Source of the DNA: Candidatus Saccharicenans sp.
GTDB taxonomy: Bacteria; Acidobacteriota; Aminicenantia; Aminicenantales; Saccharicenantaceae
DNA: 64,000 bases
Direction of reading: 5' to 3'
NCBI GenBank assembly: GCA_030017715.1
Contig: JASEIU010000002.1
Span: forward strand, 484,915-548,914
Shown here: positions 1-8,875 of the stretch, in pieces
How the letters are laid out: the number at the start of each line of letters is the position of its first letter
Position numbering within the stretch: the first letter of the stretch is position 1
Notes under the pieces: generated by a model
Database searches by the model: none
Told to the model about the DNA's origin: nothing
Seen by the model: only the letters and a program-made list of their open reading frames with translations
Program-made: the position numbers and the translations under genes

Positions 1-2
1 CC

Positions 3-560
3 GGCATAGACCTTAGCCAGTTATTTACCGAGCAGGCCAAACGTCGGGCGGAAGAACTGGGCGTCGCCGACCGGGTTACTTTCATCCATGGTGACGCTGC
101 CGGCTATGTCGCCGATGAAAAGGTCGATGTGGCCGCCTGCCTCGGGGCCTCGTGGATAGGTGGTGGAGTCGCCGGCACCATAGAACTTCTGGCGCGGAGC
201 CTGCGCCCCGGGGGGATCATCCTGATTGGTGAGCCCTACTGGAGGCAGTTGCCGCCGACACCGGAGGTTGCCAGAGGTTGTCTTGCCCACGATATCTCGG
301 ACTTTCTACTGCTTCCGGAACTTCTCGCCTCTTTCGACCGCCTTGGTTACGACGTGGTGGAAATGGTTCTGGCCGACCAGGACGGCTGGGATAGATATGA
401 AGCGGCCAAATGGCTCACCATGCGCCGCTGGCTTGAAGCTAATCCCGATGACGAATTAGCGAAAGAAGTTCGAGACCTGCTGACCACGGAACCCGTGCGC
501 CATGCCACCTACACGCGTGAATACCTGGGCTGGGGCGTGTTTGCGCTGATGTCGCGGTGA
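3..560 (+). CDS. SAM-dependent methyltransferase, 5'-truncated by window edge
   Basis: The reading frame is open from the first bases of the window, so the start lies upstream; 185 residues are visible. The fragment begins at GIDLS, which looks like the acidic strand that binds the SAM ribose. It continues with RVTFIHGDA, a DVAACLGASW strand and LLARSLRPGGIILIGEPYW, the usual strand 4-5 region of class I Rossmann methyltransferases. The glycine-rich SAM motif would be just outside the window. The C-terminal part (TTEPVRHATYTREYLGWGVFALMSR) is a plausible complete end. The methyl acceptor cannot be told from the sequence. An internal GTG at 129 is in frame but would remove half of the fold, so it is not the start. 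Confidence 0.8.
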   Translation, partial: GIDLSQLFTEQAKRRAEELGVADRVTFIHGDAAGYVADEKVDVAACLGASWIGGGVAGTIELLARSLRPGGIILIGEPYWRQLPPTPEVARGCLAHDISDFLLLPELLASFDRLGYDVVEMVLADQDGWDRYEAAKWLTMRRWLEANPDDELAKEVRDLLTTEPVRHATYTREYLGWGVFALMSR

Positions 561-789
561 GGGGAGCATCGACGGGCGATTCGTAAATTGGGCTAATACG
601 ACAATGCTTATCAACTCATTTAAGCTGACACCGCGTCAAGGCCACTTGAAAAAGCTCTCTTAGATTAATGGCCTGTCATTTCTCGACTGAATTTTTCAGA
701 ACAAATTAAACGACAGGCGGGTTCTTCTGGCCGGGGACAGTGGAAAAATTGGGTGTTTAATGGTAAATTTTAAGGGATTTAGCCGGTGT
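561..789. other. Intergenic, no gene seen
   Basis: No credible coding frame. Around 733-762 there is a weak match to the GGGGACA...AAAAATTGG motif of the dispersed repeat family described elsewhere, too degraded to call as a copy. Confidence 0.4.
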
Positions 790-865
790 GGGCGGTTAGC
801 TCAGCTGGGAGAGCGCGGCGTTCGCAACGCTGAGGTCGGGGGTTCGAGTCCCCTACCGTCCACCA
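790..865 (+). tRNA. tRNA-Ala (anticodon CGC), CCA encoded
   Basis: A full cloverleaf can be drawn. The acceptor stem is GGGCGGT with ACCGTCC (one G-U pair), the D arm is GCTC...GAGC, and the anticodon stem is CGGCG/CGCTG with loop TTCGCAA, giving anticodon CGC at 823-825. The five-base variable region is followed by a T arm with loop TTCGAGT. The discriminator base is A and the CCA end is encoded (863-865). CGC reads the GCG alanine codon. Confidence 0.95.
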
Positions 866-896
866 CTATCTTTCGCTCTTTTTTATAGAGGGAATT

Positions 897-1619
897 ATGC
901 AGAATATCTGGCTCCTGACAGCTACGGCAGCTACTCTCGGCTTTGTGCATACTCTTATCGGTCCAGACCACTACCTGCCTTTTATCGTCATCAGCCGGGC
1001 CCGGAACTGGAAGCTCAGGAAAACCCTGTGGATTTCTTTCCTGTGCGGCCTGGGACATGTGCTGAGCTCGGTGGCGCTTGGTTTTCTGGGGATTGCCCTG
1101 GGGATGGCCGTTGGGCATCTGGAAAGGGTGGAGTCAACCCGGGGCAACATCGCCTCCTGGTTGCTGATAGGATTCGGGCTGGCGTATTTAGTCTGGGGCC
1201 TAAGAAAAGCTTACCGCTCAAAGCCACACGAGCACGTCCACTATCACCCTGATGGCGAAAAGCACGTTCATACCCACACCCATGAAAACGGCCATCTCCA
1301 TCTCCACGAAGACGGGTCGGAAGGCGGCGAAAAGAAGAACATTACTCCCTGGGTGCTTTTCCTGATTTTTGTCTTCGGACCCTGCGAGCCGCTGATTCCC
1401 CTGGTGATGTACCCGGCCGCTCAGCATTCTACCAGTGGAGTAATCCTGGTGACCGCTGCCTTCGGCCTGACCACCATCCTGACGATGCTGATGATAATCG
1501 CCCTGTCGTCCTGGGGATTGAGCTTTGTCCGTCTGGGCGGGCTCGAGCGATATTCTCATGCCCTGGCCGGCGGCCTCATCCTCATCTCCGGCCTGGCCGT
1601 CCAATTCCTCGGCCTCTGA
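897..1619 (+). CDS. His-rich membrane transporter, UreH/NicO-like (nickel/cobalt or TauE/SafE-like family)
   Basis: This is a 240-residue polytopic membrane protein with about six hydrophobic helices. The first helix carries HTLIGPDH, resembling the histidine/aspartate signature of nickel-cobalt permease and UreH-like families. Between the two helix blocks lies a soluble loop (residues about 108-145) rich in histidine (HEHVHYHPDGEKHVHTHTHENGH), typical of divalent-metal transporters. The second half contains FGPCEPLIPLVMYPA, a Pro/Gly/Cys membrane motif. It starts 31 bp after the tRNA and ends with a TGA overlapping a dispersed repeat copy. Ni, Co or another metal as cargo, and the direction of transport, cannot be decided from sequence. 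Confidence 0.75.
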   Translation: MQNIWLLTATAATLGFVHTLIGPDHYLPFIVISRARNWKLRKTLWISFLCGLGHVLSSVALGFLGIALGMAVGHLERVESTRGNIASWLLIGFGLAYLVWGLRKAYRSKPHEHVHYHPDGEKHVHTHTHENGHLHLHEDGSEGGEKKNITPWVLFLIFVFGPCEPLIPLVMYPAAQHSTSGVILVTAAFGLTTILTMLMIIALSSWGLSFVRLGGLERYSHALAGGLILISGLAVQFLGL

Positions 1620-1705
1620 AACGGGGGACACAATACTCATTCCCCAATTTTTTCGGGCAGGACGGGAAATTAAACCGGGACACCTTCAATATGTTCTGAT
1701 TTTTT
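1619..1705 (+). repeat. Dispersed GGGGGACACAATAC repeat, two modules
   Basis: Module 1 (1619-1653) has AAACGGGGGACACAATAC, then CTCA, TTCCCC and AATTTTTT; its first A is the last base of the preceding TGA stop. Module 2 (1674-1705) is a degenerate copy with GGGACACC and a GATTTTTT end. GGGGA/TCCCC can form a short stem followed by a T-run, so it may act as a terminator. Confidence 0.8.
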
Positions 1706-1730
1706 ACCGGGAAAGAAATCCAAATTAAAT

Positions 1731-2073
1731 ATGCTGATATTTAAGGAGGGTTCTTATAGCAAAAGAAAAGATTATTTCTCTGATTTGAGGAAATCGCTCC
1801 TTCCCCGGCATTATCTCCACGAAGGCAGCGTCCTGTCTTTCGCTGTGATTGGCCGCATCTTTGACCGGAAGGTGTGGGCCCTTAAGGTCTCCTGCCAGGT
1901 GCGGGGTAAGGTGCTCCCGCAGGAGCTGGTAAGCGAGAAATCAAGCAGCGCCCTGACAGAATCTTCTTCTCGATCCAGGCCATTTCGAGGACGGGCGGGC
2001 TATCAACGAGGACAATGATTTGCTTTTCATGCTTAAATCAGTATTAAATGAATATCAGGGGCAAGTAACTTGA
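1731..2073 (+). pseudogene. Possible decayed ORF, family unknown
   Basis: A 95-codon frame begins with an ATG at 1731 and ends at 2018. In the +1-shifted frame a convincing protein-like tail (LDPGHFEDGRAINEDNDL, then FMLKSVLNEY) runs on to a TGA at 2071-2073. The switch of protein-like character between frames suggests one or more indels in a former gene. I recognise no family. It lies directly after the repeat. Chance ORFs are a real alternative. Confidence 0.25.
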
Positions 2074-2125
2074 AAATCAATTCAGATTATTCATTAAAGT
2101 CCAGGAAAAAACTCCGGAGTAGCAG

Positions 2126-2602
2126 ATGAAGTTCTTTGCCGATTGCATGGTGGGGAAGCTGGCCCGCTGGTTGCGCATCCTTGGCTTTGATGTCAGCTAT
2201 TACCGCAGAATTGATGATGAGGACCTGATAGAGCTGGCGGCCAGGGAAAAGCGCCTCATCCTCACCCGCGACCATGAATTGATCAAGAAAGCCAGCCGTC
2301 GCCGCGGGCTTAAAAACAGGCTGCTCCTCATAGAAAGCGACCGCTGGGAGGAGCAGGTGGAGCAGGTGCTCGACCACTTCAACCTGCGAAAGAAAATCGC
2401 CCCCAACTCCCGCTGCCTCGAGTGCAACGAGAAGTTGAAATTTCTGCCGAAAGCCAGAGCCAGAAATCTCGTCCCGCCCTTTGTCTATGAAAAGGCCGAC
2501 TCCTTTGCTCTCTGTCCCGGCTGCGGCCGTCTCTTCTGGAAGGGCACTCACTTCCAGGACATGGAGAAGAAATTAGCCCGTTTTGTTGGTCAGAAAAAAT
2601 AA
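2126..2602 (+). CDS. Mut7-C RNAse domain protein (PIN-like with zinc ribbon)
   Basis: The 158-residue protein matches the Mut7-C family (formerly DUF82) over its full length. The N-terminal half has the PIN-like core: MKFFADCMVGKLARWLRILG with an early aspartate, the RRIDDEDLIELA segment and LILTRDHEL. The C-terminal half carries a zinc ribbon, CLECNEKL and CPGCGRLFWKGTH, i.e. two CxxC knuckles. The family is predicted to be an RNase by its relation to PIN nucleases; the substrate is unknown. Start ATG follows a GGAG-like sequence. It stands alone, convergent with the next gene. Confidence 0.85.
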   Translation: MKFFADCMVGKLARWLRILGFDVSYYRRIDDEDLIELAAREKRLILTRDHELIKKASRRRGLKNRLLLIESDRWEEQVEQVLDHFNLRKKIAPNSRCLECNEKLKFLPKARARNLVPPFVYEKADSFALCPGCGRLFWKGTHFQDMEKKLARFVGQKK

Positions 2603-2677
2603 GACTCAGAAGTTTTACAGAAAATCTTTAGAAGCTCTCTTCAAATAAGCCTAAGGCCCTGCGGAGATAATCAGATT

Positions 2678-4471
2678 TCAGAAGTAATGCCCGTATTTTT
2701 TCAGGAAGGTTTCGTGAACCTGTTTCGCCCGGCTTACGATTATCTCAAACTGCGGCTCACCCCGGAGGTTTATGAAAGCCGGGTCATTGATCAATCTTAG
2801 GTAGGGATAAAAGGTGCCTTCTGAGATTTCTTTCTGCATTGCCTGCAAAGCCTCTTCTTTCAACCCGAGGAGAGCATAGACCACAGCGCTCTTATTCAGT
2901 GACAGGGCTTTTTCCTTCTCACCAATAGCCGCATATAACTGCGCCTTGTACTCAGTTAAAACCCAGAAGCCCGGTTCTATGATTTCAAGCTCTCTTAGCA
3001 GTTTCTCGGCTTCATCATATCTTCCCACCTGAATCATGTGTTTGGCCAGATTGCCAAGACAAAACGGATTCCGTGGATTTAAATTAAAAGCCTCTTTCAA
3101 GTAGAGCTCGGATTTCTCAAAATCTCCCAACACCCGGTAGCAGGTGGCCAGGATGGTCCTGGAAAAGATATAGAACGGTGCGAGTTCTATACTTTTCAAA
3201 AAGAAGGGAACCGCAGTCTCATACAACCCAAGCTCAGACAGAGAATAGCCAATCCCGGTAAGAACCATGTGGCTGCCCGGTCCTTCCCTGAAAGCGACCC
3301 GGTATTTTTCAAAAGCCTGGTCATACTGGCCACTGAGAAAATGATTGAACCCTTTGGCCAGGTTAGTGCCAGAATACCCGGGGTCAAGCTGATAGGCTTT
3401 TTCCCCGTAGCGGACAACCTGATTCAGGTCTTCCGGATGGTAAGTAAGCGAGTATTTGTGCCAGTAAGCCCAGGCCAGTCCGAGGTAGGTCAGGGCGTAG
3501 TTGGGGTCAATTTCCCTGGCCTCATTAAAATGGTCCAGCGCCTTGAGAAAATCCTCTTCCCGGTAGGTCACCACATAGCGGCTGTTGATGAAATACATTC
3601 CTTGAAGATATGCTTCGTATAGCTTCATATCGTCAGGCCGCCTTGATTTCTGGGCCTTAATGGCTTCTGAACTGATTCTGACTTTGAGGGCCGTGGCGAT
3701 GGCCTGAGAGATTTCATCCTGGATGGCGAAGACACCGGACAGTTTTCGGTCGTATTTGTCTGCCCAGATATGAAAACCGCTTTTCGCGTCGATGAGCTGG
3801 GCGGTGACCCGAATTAAATTATTCTCTCTTCTGATGCTTCCTTCAAGAATATGAGCCACACCCAGCTCCCCGGCGATCTCTTTTATGGACTTCTGGGTAT
3901 CCCGGTAACGAACAACAGAGGTGCGGGAGATGACTTTGAGTTCTTCGATTCGGGAGAGCTGAGTGATGATTTCCTCGGTCATCCCGTCACAGAAATATTC
4001 CTGGTCCTTTTGCGGGCTCATATCAACGAAAGGGAGAACGGCCACTGAGTTCTTCCAGCGGGAAATCACCTCGGGCTCGGCACTCAGACTTTTCAGGTTC
4101 CTGAACTGATTAAAAACCAGGACTGTGGCCACAAGGAAAATCAAGGCCACCGCCAGCCGTTCCGGCTTGAATTTCCTGGGCTTTGTCCGGTCGGAGAACC
4201 AGCGCCAGATCAGAGTGGCCAACAGTGTGCTGACCAGAATGATAAGTGTTATGTCCAGCAGCTTTTCAGGGAAATGATAGTGCTCCACCAGAACCCAGTG
4301 GATTATTTCATAAACCAGCCAGCCACCTCCGACAAACCCGGTCAGGATTTCAATAATCCGTTTCCGCCTCAGCTTAGCCAGAAAGTCGCCGACTGCAGTC
4401 GGGCGGGCTTTCGGAGCAGAAGGAACGCGACCTTTGCCCGGACCCATGTTTTTCCCCTGAGTTCCTGGCAT
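2678..4471 (-). CDS. Membrane-anchored TolB-like/TPR protein
   Basis: This 597-residue protein has a cytoplasmic basic N-terminus and three hydrophobic segments within about residues 40-125. A FlgO/TolB-like alpha-beta domain follows (SVAVLPFVDMSPQKDQEYF, CDGMTEEIITQLSRI, then GVAHILEGSIRR and FHIWADKYDRKL, about residues 140-265). An array of about seven tetratricopeptide repeats (ALDHFNEAREIDPNYALTYL, KSIELAPFYIFSRTILATCY and similar) runs to residue about 560. This architecture is common behind adenylate-cyclase or winged-helix domains, but none is present here. It is presumably a scaffolding or sensory protein. It is divergent from the GH116 gene. Confidence 0.85.
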   Translation of the reverse strand: MPGTQGKNMGPGKGRVPSAPKARPTAVGDFLAKLRRKRIIEILTGFVGGGWLVYEIIHWVLVEHYHFPEKLLDITLIILVSTLLATLIWRWFSDRTKPRKFKPERLAVALIFLVATVLVFNQFRNLKSLSAEPEVISRWKNSVAVLPFVDMSPQKDQEYFCDGMTEEIITQLSRIEELKVISRTSVVRYRDTQKSIKEIAGELGVAHILEGSIRRENNLIRVTAQLIDAKSGFHIWADKYDRKLSGVFAIQDEISQAIATALKVRISSEAIKAQKSRRPDDMKLYEAYLQGMYFINSRYVVTYREEDFLKALDHFNEAREIDPNYALTYLGLAWAYWHKYSLTYHPEDLNQVVRYGEKAYQLDPGYSGTNLAKGFNHFLSGQYDQAFEKYRVAFREGPGSHMVLTGIGYSLSELGLYETAVPFFLKSIELAPFYIFSRTILATCYRVLGDFEKSELYLKEAFNLNPRNPFCLGNLAKHMIQVGRYDEAEKLLRELEIIEPGFWVLTEYKAQLYAAIGEKEKALSLNKSAVVYALLGLKEEALQAMQKEISEGTFYPYLRLINDPAFINLRGEPQFEIIVSRAKQVHETFLKKYGHYF

Positions 4472-4779
4472 CTATATATAATAAATTGCCTGACCCGGTC
4501 AAATTATTTATTCTTATTTATTATTTTTGCCGGCCGGGTGAATTGATTGTCGCCTTTACTTAGCTTGCTTACCACTTTAACTCCAGCTTAAGGGGCATTA
4601 GATTAAGAGCTAACGGGGGCAGCTGCTTTAAGAAACTTGCTGGAGGGGGCTCTTCTGGTGGCCGCCTTTATTAACCATTGAGCGCTATTCTATCTCCGAC
4701 TGAGCCAACAATTAGTTTGACTCAGGCGGAGAAGACGGATAGATTTTGGGAAGAGATTAGTTTACCGGAGGAGGGGCAA
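4472..4779. other. Divergent intergenic region
   Basis: About 300 bp separate the divergent TPR and GH116 genes. The first part (4480-4540) is very A/T-rich and probably holds the promoter of the TPR gene, but I cannot place convincing -35/-10 boxes. The last 100 bp (4678-4779) is an in-frame open stretch upstream of the chosen GH116 start. Confidence 0.4.
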
Positions 4780-7506
4780 GTGAAGACAAAAAATAAAACG
4801 GCTGGTAAGAATTTGAGGTCTTTATCACCATTGACAGAAGGGCTGTCAATCCTGTCCATAATTTTTGCCTTAATCATCTTCAGCCTGAGGGTCTATGGCC
4901 AGTGGACTGGCCAGCAAAAACCGGAGCTAACATATCCTTTTTCCGATGAGGAGCTTTTAAGGTTCGGTCGGCCGGCTGTCTTTCAGGACAGCCAGCTCAA
5001 TCAAATCGCTTTTCCGCTCGGGGGTATCGGCACCGGAACGATCTCGCTAGGCGGACGCGGGCAGCTCCGAGACTGGGAAATCTTCAATCGCCCGGGCAAA
5101 GGTATCAATTTCCCCTTCACCTTCTTTGCCATCTATGTCGAAGCCGGCGGACGGAAGCACAGCCGGGTGCTCGAAGCTCAGCTCGAACCTCCCCACACCG
5201 GAGGTCATGGAATTCCGCGGGAACGGGTGCCGGGTCTGCCCCGTTTCAGGAAGGCTTTCTTCCGCGGAGAGTATCCCCTGGCTGAAGTTGAGTTGAGCGA
5301 TCCAGACCTTCCGGTTAAAGTAGTACTTGAAGCCTTCAATCCGTTTATCCCCGGCGACCCGGAAAATTCAGGTCTCCCGGTGGCCGTGCTTAAGTACCGC
5401 GTGAAAAACCTCACCGATAAAGAAATAAAAATCACCCTGGCCGGCTCGATGGCCAATCCGGTCGGCTTTGACGGTCAGGGCGAGTTCAACTCGCTCTTCA
5501 ACACGGTCTTCGGACAGAATGTGAATAGAATAATAAAGGGGCAGGTGTCAGGAATCTATTTCCTTTCAAAGAAAGTTCCGCCGGACTCTCCAGCTTATGG
5601 AACCCTGGCTCTGGCCACCACCTGGCCCGACCTGACTTATGTTTCTCACTGGGTGCGCGGCGAATGGTGGGATGACCTTCATATTTTATGGGACGATTTT
5701 TCAGACGACGGTCAGCTCAGCAATCTGGATGAAGAAAGCCCGTCGCCAGACGGTCGCACCGATGTCGGCACTCTCGGCTTGAAGGCGACCATCCCGCCGG
5801 GCGGCGAGGCGGTTCTGCCTTTTGTCATCGGCTGGCATTATCCCAACCTGCTGAATTATTTTGATATTGTCCGCGAACAGCGCGGGCGTCTGTTCCATCC
5901 TTATTACACGAAAAAATTTAAGGACGCCTGGGAGGCGGCCGAGTATCTTTTTGACAATCTGGAACAGCTCGAAAAGAAAACCCGTGATTTCCGGGATGCC
6001 TTTTTCTCTTCCAGCCTTCCTGATTATGTGCTCGAGGCCGTATCGAGCCAGGCTTCGATCATCCGCACCCCGACCTGTCTCTGGCTTGATGACGGCCGGT
6101 TTTTCGCCTTTGAAGGCTGCAGCGACCGCTCGGGCTGCTGTCCGCTCAACTGCGCTCACGTCTGGAATTATGCCCAGGCGATGGCTTTTCTTTTCCCGGA
6201 ACTCGAACGTTCGATGCGCGAAACCGATTTTCTGGTGAATGTGAAGCCCGACGGAGCGATGGTCTTTAGAACCAGCTTGCCGACTGGAGAAAAACTCTGG
6301 GGATTCAAGCCGGCCGCCGACGGACAGCTCGGCCGGATCATCAATCTGTACCGTGACTGGCAGATCTGTGGAGACATTAACTTCCTTAAAAAACTCTGGC
6401 CGCAGGCAAAGAGAGCTCTGGAGTATGCCTGGACGGCCTGGGATAAAGACCAGGACGGTCTGCTGGAGGACGAACAGCACAATACCTACGACATTGAATT
6501 TTTCGGACCGAATTCGATGCTCAGCGGCTTCTATCTTGGAGCGCTCGAAGCCGGAGCCAGGATGGCCGAAGCGGTCGGCGACAGGAAGGCGGCAGCCCGG
6601 TATCGCCAGGTCCTTGGCCGCGGCCAGAAAAATTATCAGGCGCTTCTCTGGAACGGCGAGTTTTTCATCCAGAAATACGACCGGGCGCAGGAGAAAAAAT
6701 ACCAGTACGGCCAAGGCTGCCTTTCTGACCAGCTTCTCGGCCAGTGGCTGGCGATGGCGGCCGGCGTCGGGCGTTTTCTTGATAAAGCTAAAATCGAAAA
6801 AGCCCTCGAATCAATCTACCGCTACAATTTCAGGGAAAATTTCTACGACTTGGCCAATGTCCAGAGGACCTATGCTCTGGCTGACGAAAAAGGGCTGCTG
6901 CTCTGCACCTGGCCGCGCGGCGGCAGACCGCCACTGCCCTTCCCATATTCGGATGAAGTCTGGACCGGCATCGAATATCATGTGGCCAGCCACCTGATTT
7001 ACGAAGGAATGGTGAAAGAAGGACTGACCATAGTGAAAGCCGTGCGCGAGCGCTATGACGGCTGGCGTCGCAATCCCTGGAATGAGGTGGAGTGCGGACA
7101 TCACTACGCCCGGGCCATGTCTTCCTGGGGCTTGCTCCTGGCTCTATCGGGTTTTAGCTATTTGGCGTCTGAAGGACGGCTGGGCTTTGCTCCTGTCTTA
7201 AACCAGGAAAATTTCCGCACCTTCTGGTCTCTCGGCTCTGCCTGGGGCACTTACGAACAGCGCCTGGAAGGGGATAAGGATATAAGCGCCAGCCTCAAGC
7301 TCGAGCACGGCAACTATAACCTGCGAGAATTGAGCCTTGAAATACCGCCTGGTTTTTCTTCTGAAGTCAGGTCGGTGAGTTGCACTCTGGGCGGGAAGAA
7401 TCTAATGGTGCGGACAATCTCGAGCGGAAAGAAACTCACTCTCCACTTCAGACAGCCGGTTCATCTTAAAGCTGGAGAACCTCTGGTCTTGAGATTATCG
7501 CGCTGA
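4780..7506 (+). CDS. GH116 family glycosidase, N-terminally anchored
   Basis: I choose the GTG at 4780 because GGAGGAGGGG lies just upstream (4767-4776); the TTG at 4678 is in frame but has no such site. The 908-residue protein has a hydrophobic segment at about residues 19-40 (a signal or anchor). The GH116 N-terminal domain begins at FPLGGIGTGTISLGGRGQLRDWEIFNRP. The (alpha/alpha)6 catalytic domain includes FFAFEGCSDRSGCC and QHNTYDIEFFGPN. By comparison with human GBA2 from memory, the Glu of FEG and the Asp of NTYD would be nucleophile and acid/base. Members are retaining beta-glucosidases, beta-xylosidases or related. It is probably periplasmic or membrane-bound; the actual substrate is unknown. 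Confidence 0.88.
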   Translation: MKTKNKTAGKNLRSLSPLTEGLSILSIIFALIIFSLRVYGQWTGQQKPELTYPFSDEELLRFGRPAVFQDSQLNQIAFPLGGIGTGTISLGGRGQLRDWEIFNRPGKGINFPFTFFAIYVEAGGRKHSRVLEAQLEPPHTGGHGIPRERVPGLPRFRKAFFRGEYPLAEVELSDPDLPVKVVLEAFNPFIPGDPENSGLPVAVLKYRVKNLTDKEIKITLAGSMANPVGFDGQGEFNSLFNTVFGQNVNRIIKGQVSGIYFLSKKVPPDSPAYGTLALATTWPDLTYVSHWVRGEWWDDLHILWDDFSDDGQLSNLDEESPSPDGRTDVGTLGLKATIPPGGEAVLPFVIGWHYPNLLNYFDIVREQRGRLFHPYYTKKFKDAWEAAEYLFDNLEQLEKKTRDFRDAFFSSSLPDYVLEAVSSQASIIRTPTCLWLDDGRFFAFEGCSDRSGCCPLNCAHVWNYAQAMAFLFPELERSMRETDFLVNVKPDGAMVFRTSLPTGEKLWGFKPAADGQLGRIINLYRDWQICGDINFLKKLWPQAKRALEYAWTAWDKDQDGLLEDEQHNTYDIEFFGPNSMLSGFYLGALEAGARMAEAVGDRKAAARYRQVLGRGQKNYQALLWNGEFFIQKYDRAQEKKYQYGQGCLSDQLLGQWLAMAAGVGRFLDKAKIEKALESIYRYNFRENFYDLANVQRTYALADEKGLLLCTWPRGGRPPLPFPYSDEVWTGIEYHVASHLIYEGMVKEGLTIVKAVRERYDGWRRNPWNEVECGHHYARAMSSWGLLLALSGFSYLASEGRLGFAPVLNQENFRTFWSLGSAWGTYEQRLEGDKDISASLKLEHGNYNLRELSLEIPPGFSSEVRSVSCTLGGKNLMVRTISSGKKLTLHFRQPVHLKAGEPLVLRLSR

Positions 7507-7554
7507 GGCAAAGCCGCCGGCGGCGCCGGCTGCGAGGCTTAGAAAACGAAAAAA

Positions 7555-8013
7555 TTATTTTAATGATTCCAGTAATCTGGACAGACGTTCGGTATGCTTC
7601 CGGTCTTCGCCGGACAGTTTCTGAAAGAGCTTTTTGAGGTTTTCATCTTTAATTTCGACTATGGTCTGCAGATGGATCTTTTCAAACTGAATCTCGAGTT
7701 TCATCAATCTTTCTAAGATTTGAGACAGCAGGAGTTTTTTCCCTTCAATCATCCCCAGAAGTTCCCGGGTCGCCTTCAAGCCTTGCAAAAGTTCTTCTCT
7801 TGAGATCGTAGCTTCTCCAAAAGCTTCGGGCGCTCTGGTCAGATAGTTCCGGCCGGCCCGGAGCAGGCTGGCGTGGTCAAGCTCTTCACCCGCCAGGCCG
7901 GTCAGTTCCCTGGCTATATTCCCATCCAGGGCTAGTTCAGCCGCTCGCTTGTAAATTTCATCGATCAGTGCCTCCAGGTCGATGGCCTCAATAATTAGCG
8001 CTGATAAAAGCAT
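7555..8013 (-). CDS. Ferritin-like diiron four-helix protein
   Basis: The 152-residue, all-helical protein has the spacing of ferritin-like/rubrerythrin carboxylate-bridged diiron proteins. There is a first-helix glutamate (EALIDEIYKRAAELA), an ExxH-type pair in EELDHA, a third-helix glutamate (KLEIQFEKIHLQ) and a second ExxH in GEDRKH. There is no rubredoxin domain. Likely roles are peroxide or iron handling; the family is diverse. It is convergent with the GH116 gene and divergent from tetR. A possible Shine-Dalgarno (AAAGGAG) lies about 15 nt before the start. Confidence 0.65.
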   Translation of the reverse strand: MLLSALIIEAIDLEALIDEIYKRAAELALDGNIARELTGLAGEELDHASLLRAGRNYLTRAPEAFGEATISREELLQGLKATRELLGMIEGKKLLLSQILERLMKLEIQFEKIHLQTIVEIKDENLKKLFQKLSGEDRKHTERLSRLLESLK

Positions 8014-8088
8014 CTTTTTCTCTTAAAGCTCCTTTAGTAATAGAAATAGAAAATAGACGGACCCGGTTCAGAAATCAAGCCCCGGCAC

Positions 8089-8116
8089 TTGACAGAATGT
8101 CTTTCTTTCTTATAAT
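8089..8116 (+). promoter_or_regulatory. Sigma70-type promoter of tetR
   Basis: TTGACA at 8089-8094 and TATAAT at 8111-8116 are both perfect consensus hexamers separated by 16 bp, followed directly by the palindromic operator and then the tetR start. Confidence 0.85.
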
Positions 8117-8117
8117 G

Positions 8118-8135
8118 TGAGTGAATATTCACTTA
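8118..8135 (+). promoter_or_regulatory. Palindromic operator, probably autoregulation by TetR
   Basis: AGTGAATATTCACT (8120-8133) is a perfect 14-bp palindrome; extended by two bases each side it has only one mismatch. It overlaps the expected transcription start just after the -10 box and precedes a GGAGGG ribosome site, as expected for a TetR self-repression site. Confidence 0.75.
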
Positions 8136-8149
8136 CTTAAGGAGGGCCG

Positions 8150-8752
8150 ATGAAAAAATCGGTCTTTTTCCAGACACCTGAGTCCCGCAAGGCTGATATC
8201 ATCACCTCGGCCCTGAGAATCATCGACCGCAGCGGCATCAAGGCTCTTACCGTAGCCCATCTGGCTCAGGAAGTTGGTTTTGTAGAGTCTGCTCTTTACC
8301 GGCACTTTAAGTCCAAGCGCGACCTGATACTCTTTATCCTGGATAGCATCCAGCAGGAAGCCCGGAGGCATTTTGCCGAAGTTGAAGAGCAGATGAAGGA
8401 TGCGCTTGAAGCTCTGAATCGCCTGCTCCATCTTCACCTGAGTTTTCTCGAGCAGTACCCGGGCATCTTTAAGGTTATCTATTCGGACGAAATACATCTC
8501 GGAGATGAAGAAATGCTGAACAAGGTGAATCAACTGATATCCGAGATCGTTGGGTTTCTTAGAAAAATCATTCAGCGGGCGGTAAACGAGAGAAAGCTGA
8601 AGGCGGACCTGGAAGACACGGTAGCCGCGATGCATTTTCTCGGCCTGATTTATACAGCTTTTTCCTACTGGACGATTAAGAAACGCAAGGTGCCGTTGAA
8701 GAAGATCAGCAGCGAGCTTCTCCGTCAGTATCTCGATGGAGTAAAGGCTTGA
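8150..8752 (+). CDS. TetR/AcrR-family regulator
   Basis: The 200-residue protein has the TetR N-terminal helix-turn-helix: ALRIIDRSGIKALTVAHLAQ then EVGFVESALYRHFKSKRDLI (residues about 20-62). The helical C-terminal ligand/dimer domain is unclassified. The start follows GGAGGG (8141-8146). The palindrome in its promoter suggests autoregulation. It precedes the RND exporter, carrier and barrel genes on the same strand, so it probably controls their expression in response to a small hydrophobic ligand; this is inferred from context. Confidence 0.92.
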   Translation: MKKSVFFQTPESRKADIITSALRIIDRSGIKALTVAHLAQEVGFVESALYRHFKSKRDLILFILDSIQQEARRHFAEVEEQMKDALEALNRLLHLHLSFLEQYPGIFKVIYSDEIHLGDEEMLNKVNQLISEIVGFLRKIIQRAVNERKLKADLEDTVAAMHFLGLIYTAFSYWTIKKRKVPLKKISSELLRQYLDGVKA

Positions 8753-8875
8753 GTTCCGATTTTCAGGCAGGTAAGCGAAAGGAGACCAGAGAGCACCGGC
8801 AACCGAAATCTACTGGAGAAGGGCGCAGCAACAGGCAGGGCGCCCACCGGCTTTTAACAACCGGAGGTGAAAAGC

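Noticed and set aside
5701..6714. 337-aa open frame on the minus strand inside the GH116 gene
   Set aside because: Lies fully opposite a clear enzyme gene and its composition is that of a shadow frame in GC-rich codons.
7508..7543. GC palindrome (GCCGCCGGCGGC) as bidirectional terminator
   Set aside because: No T-run follows on either strand within the expected distance.
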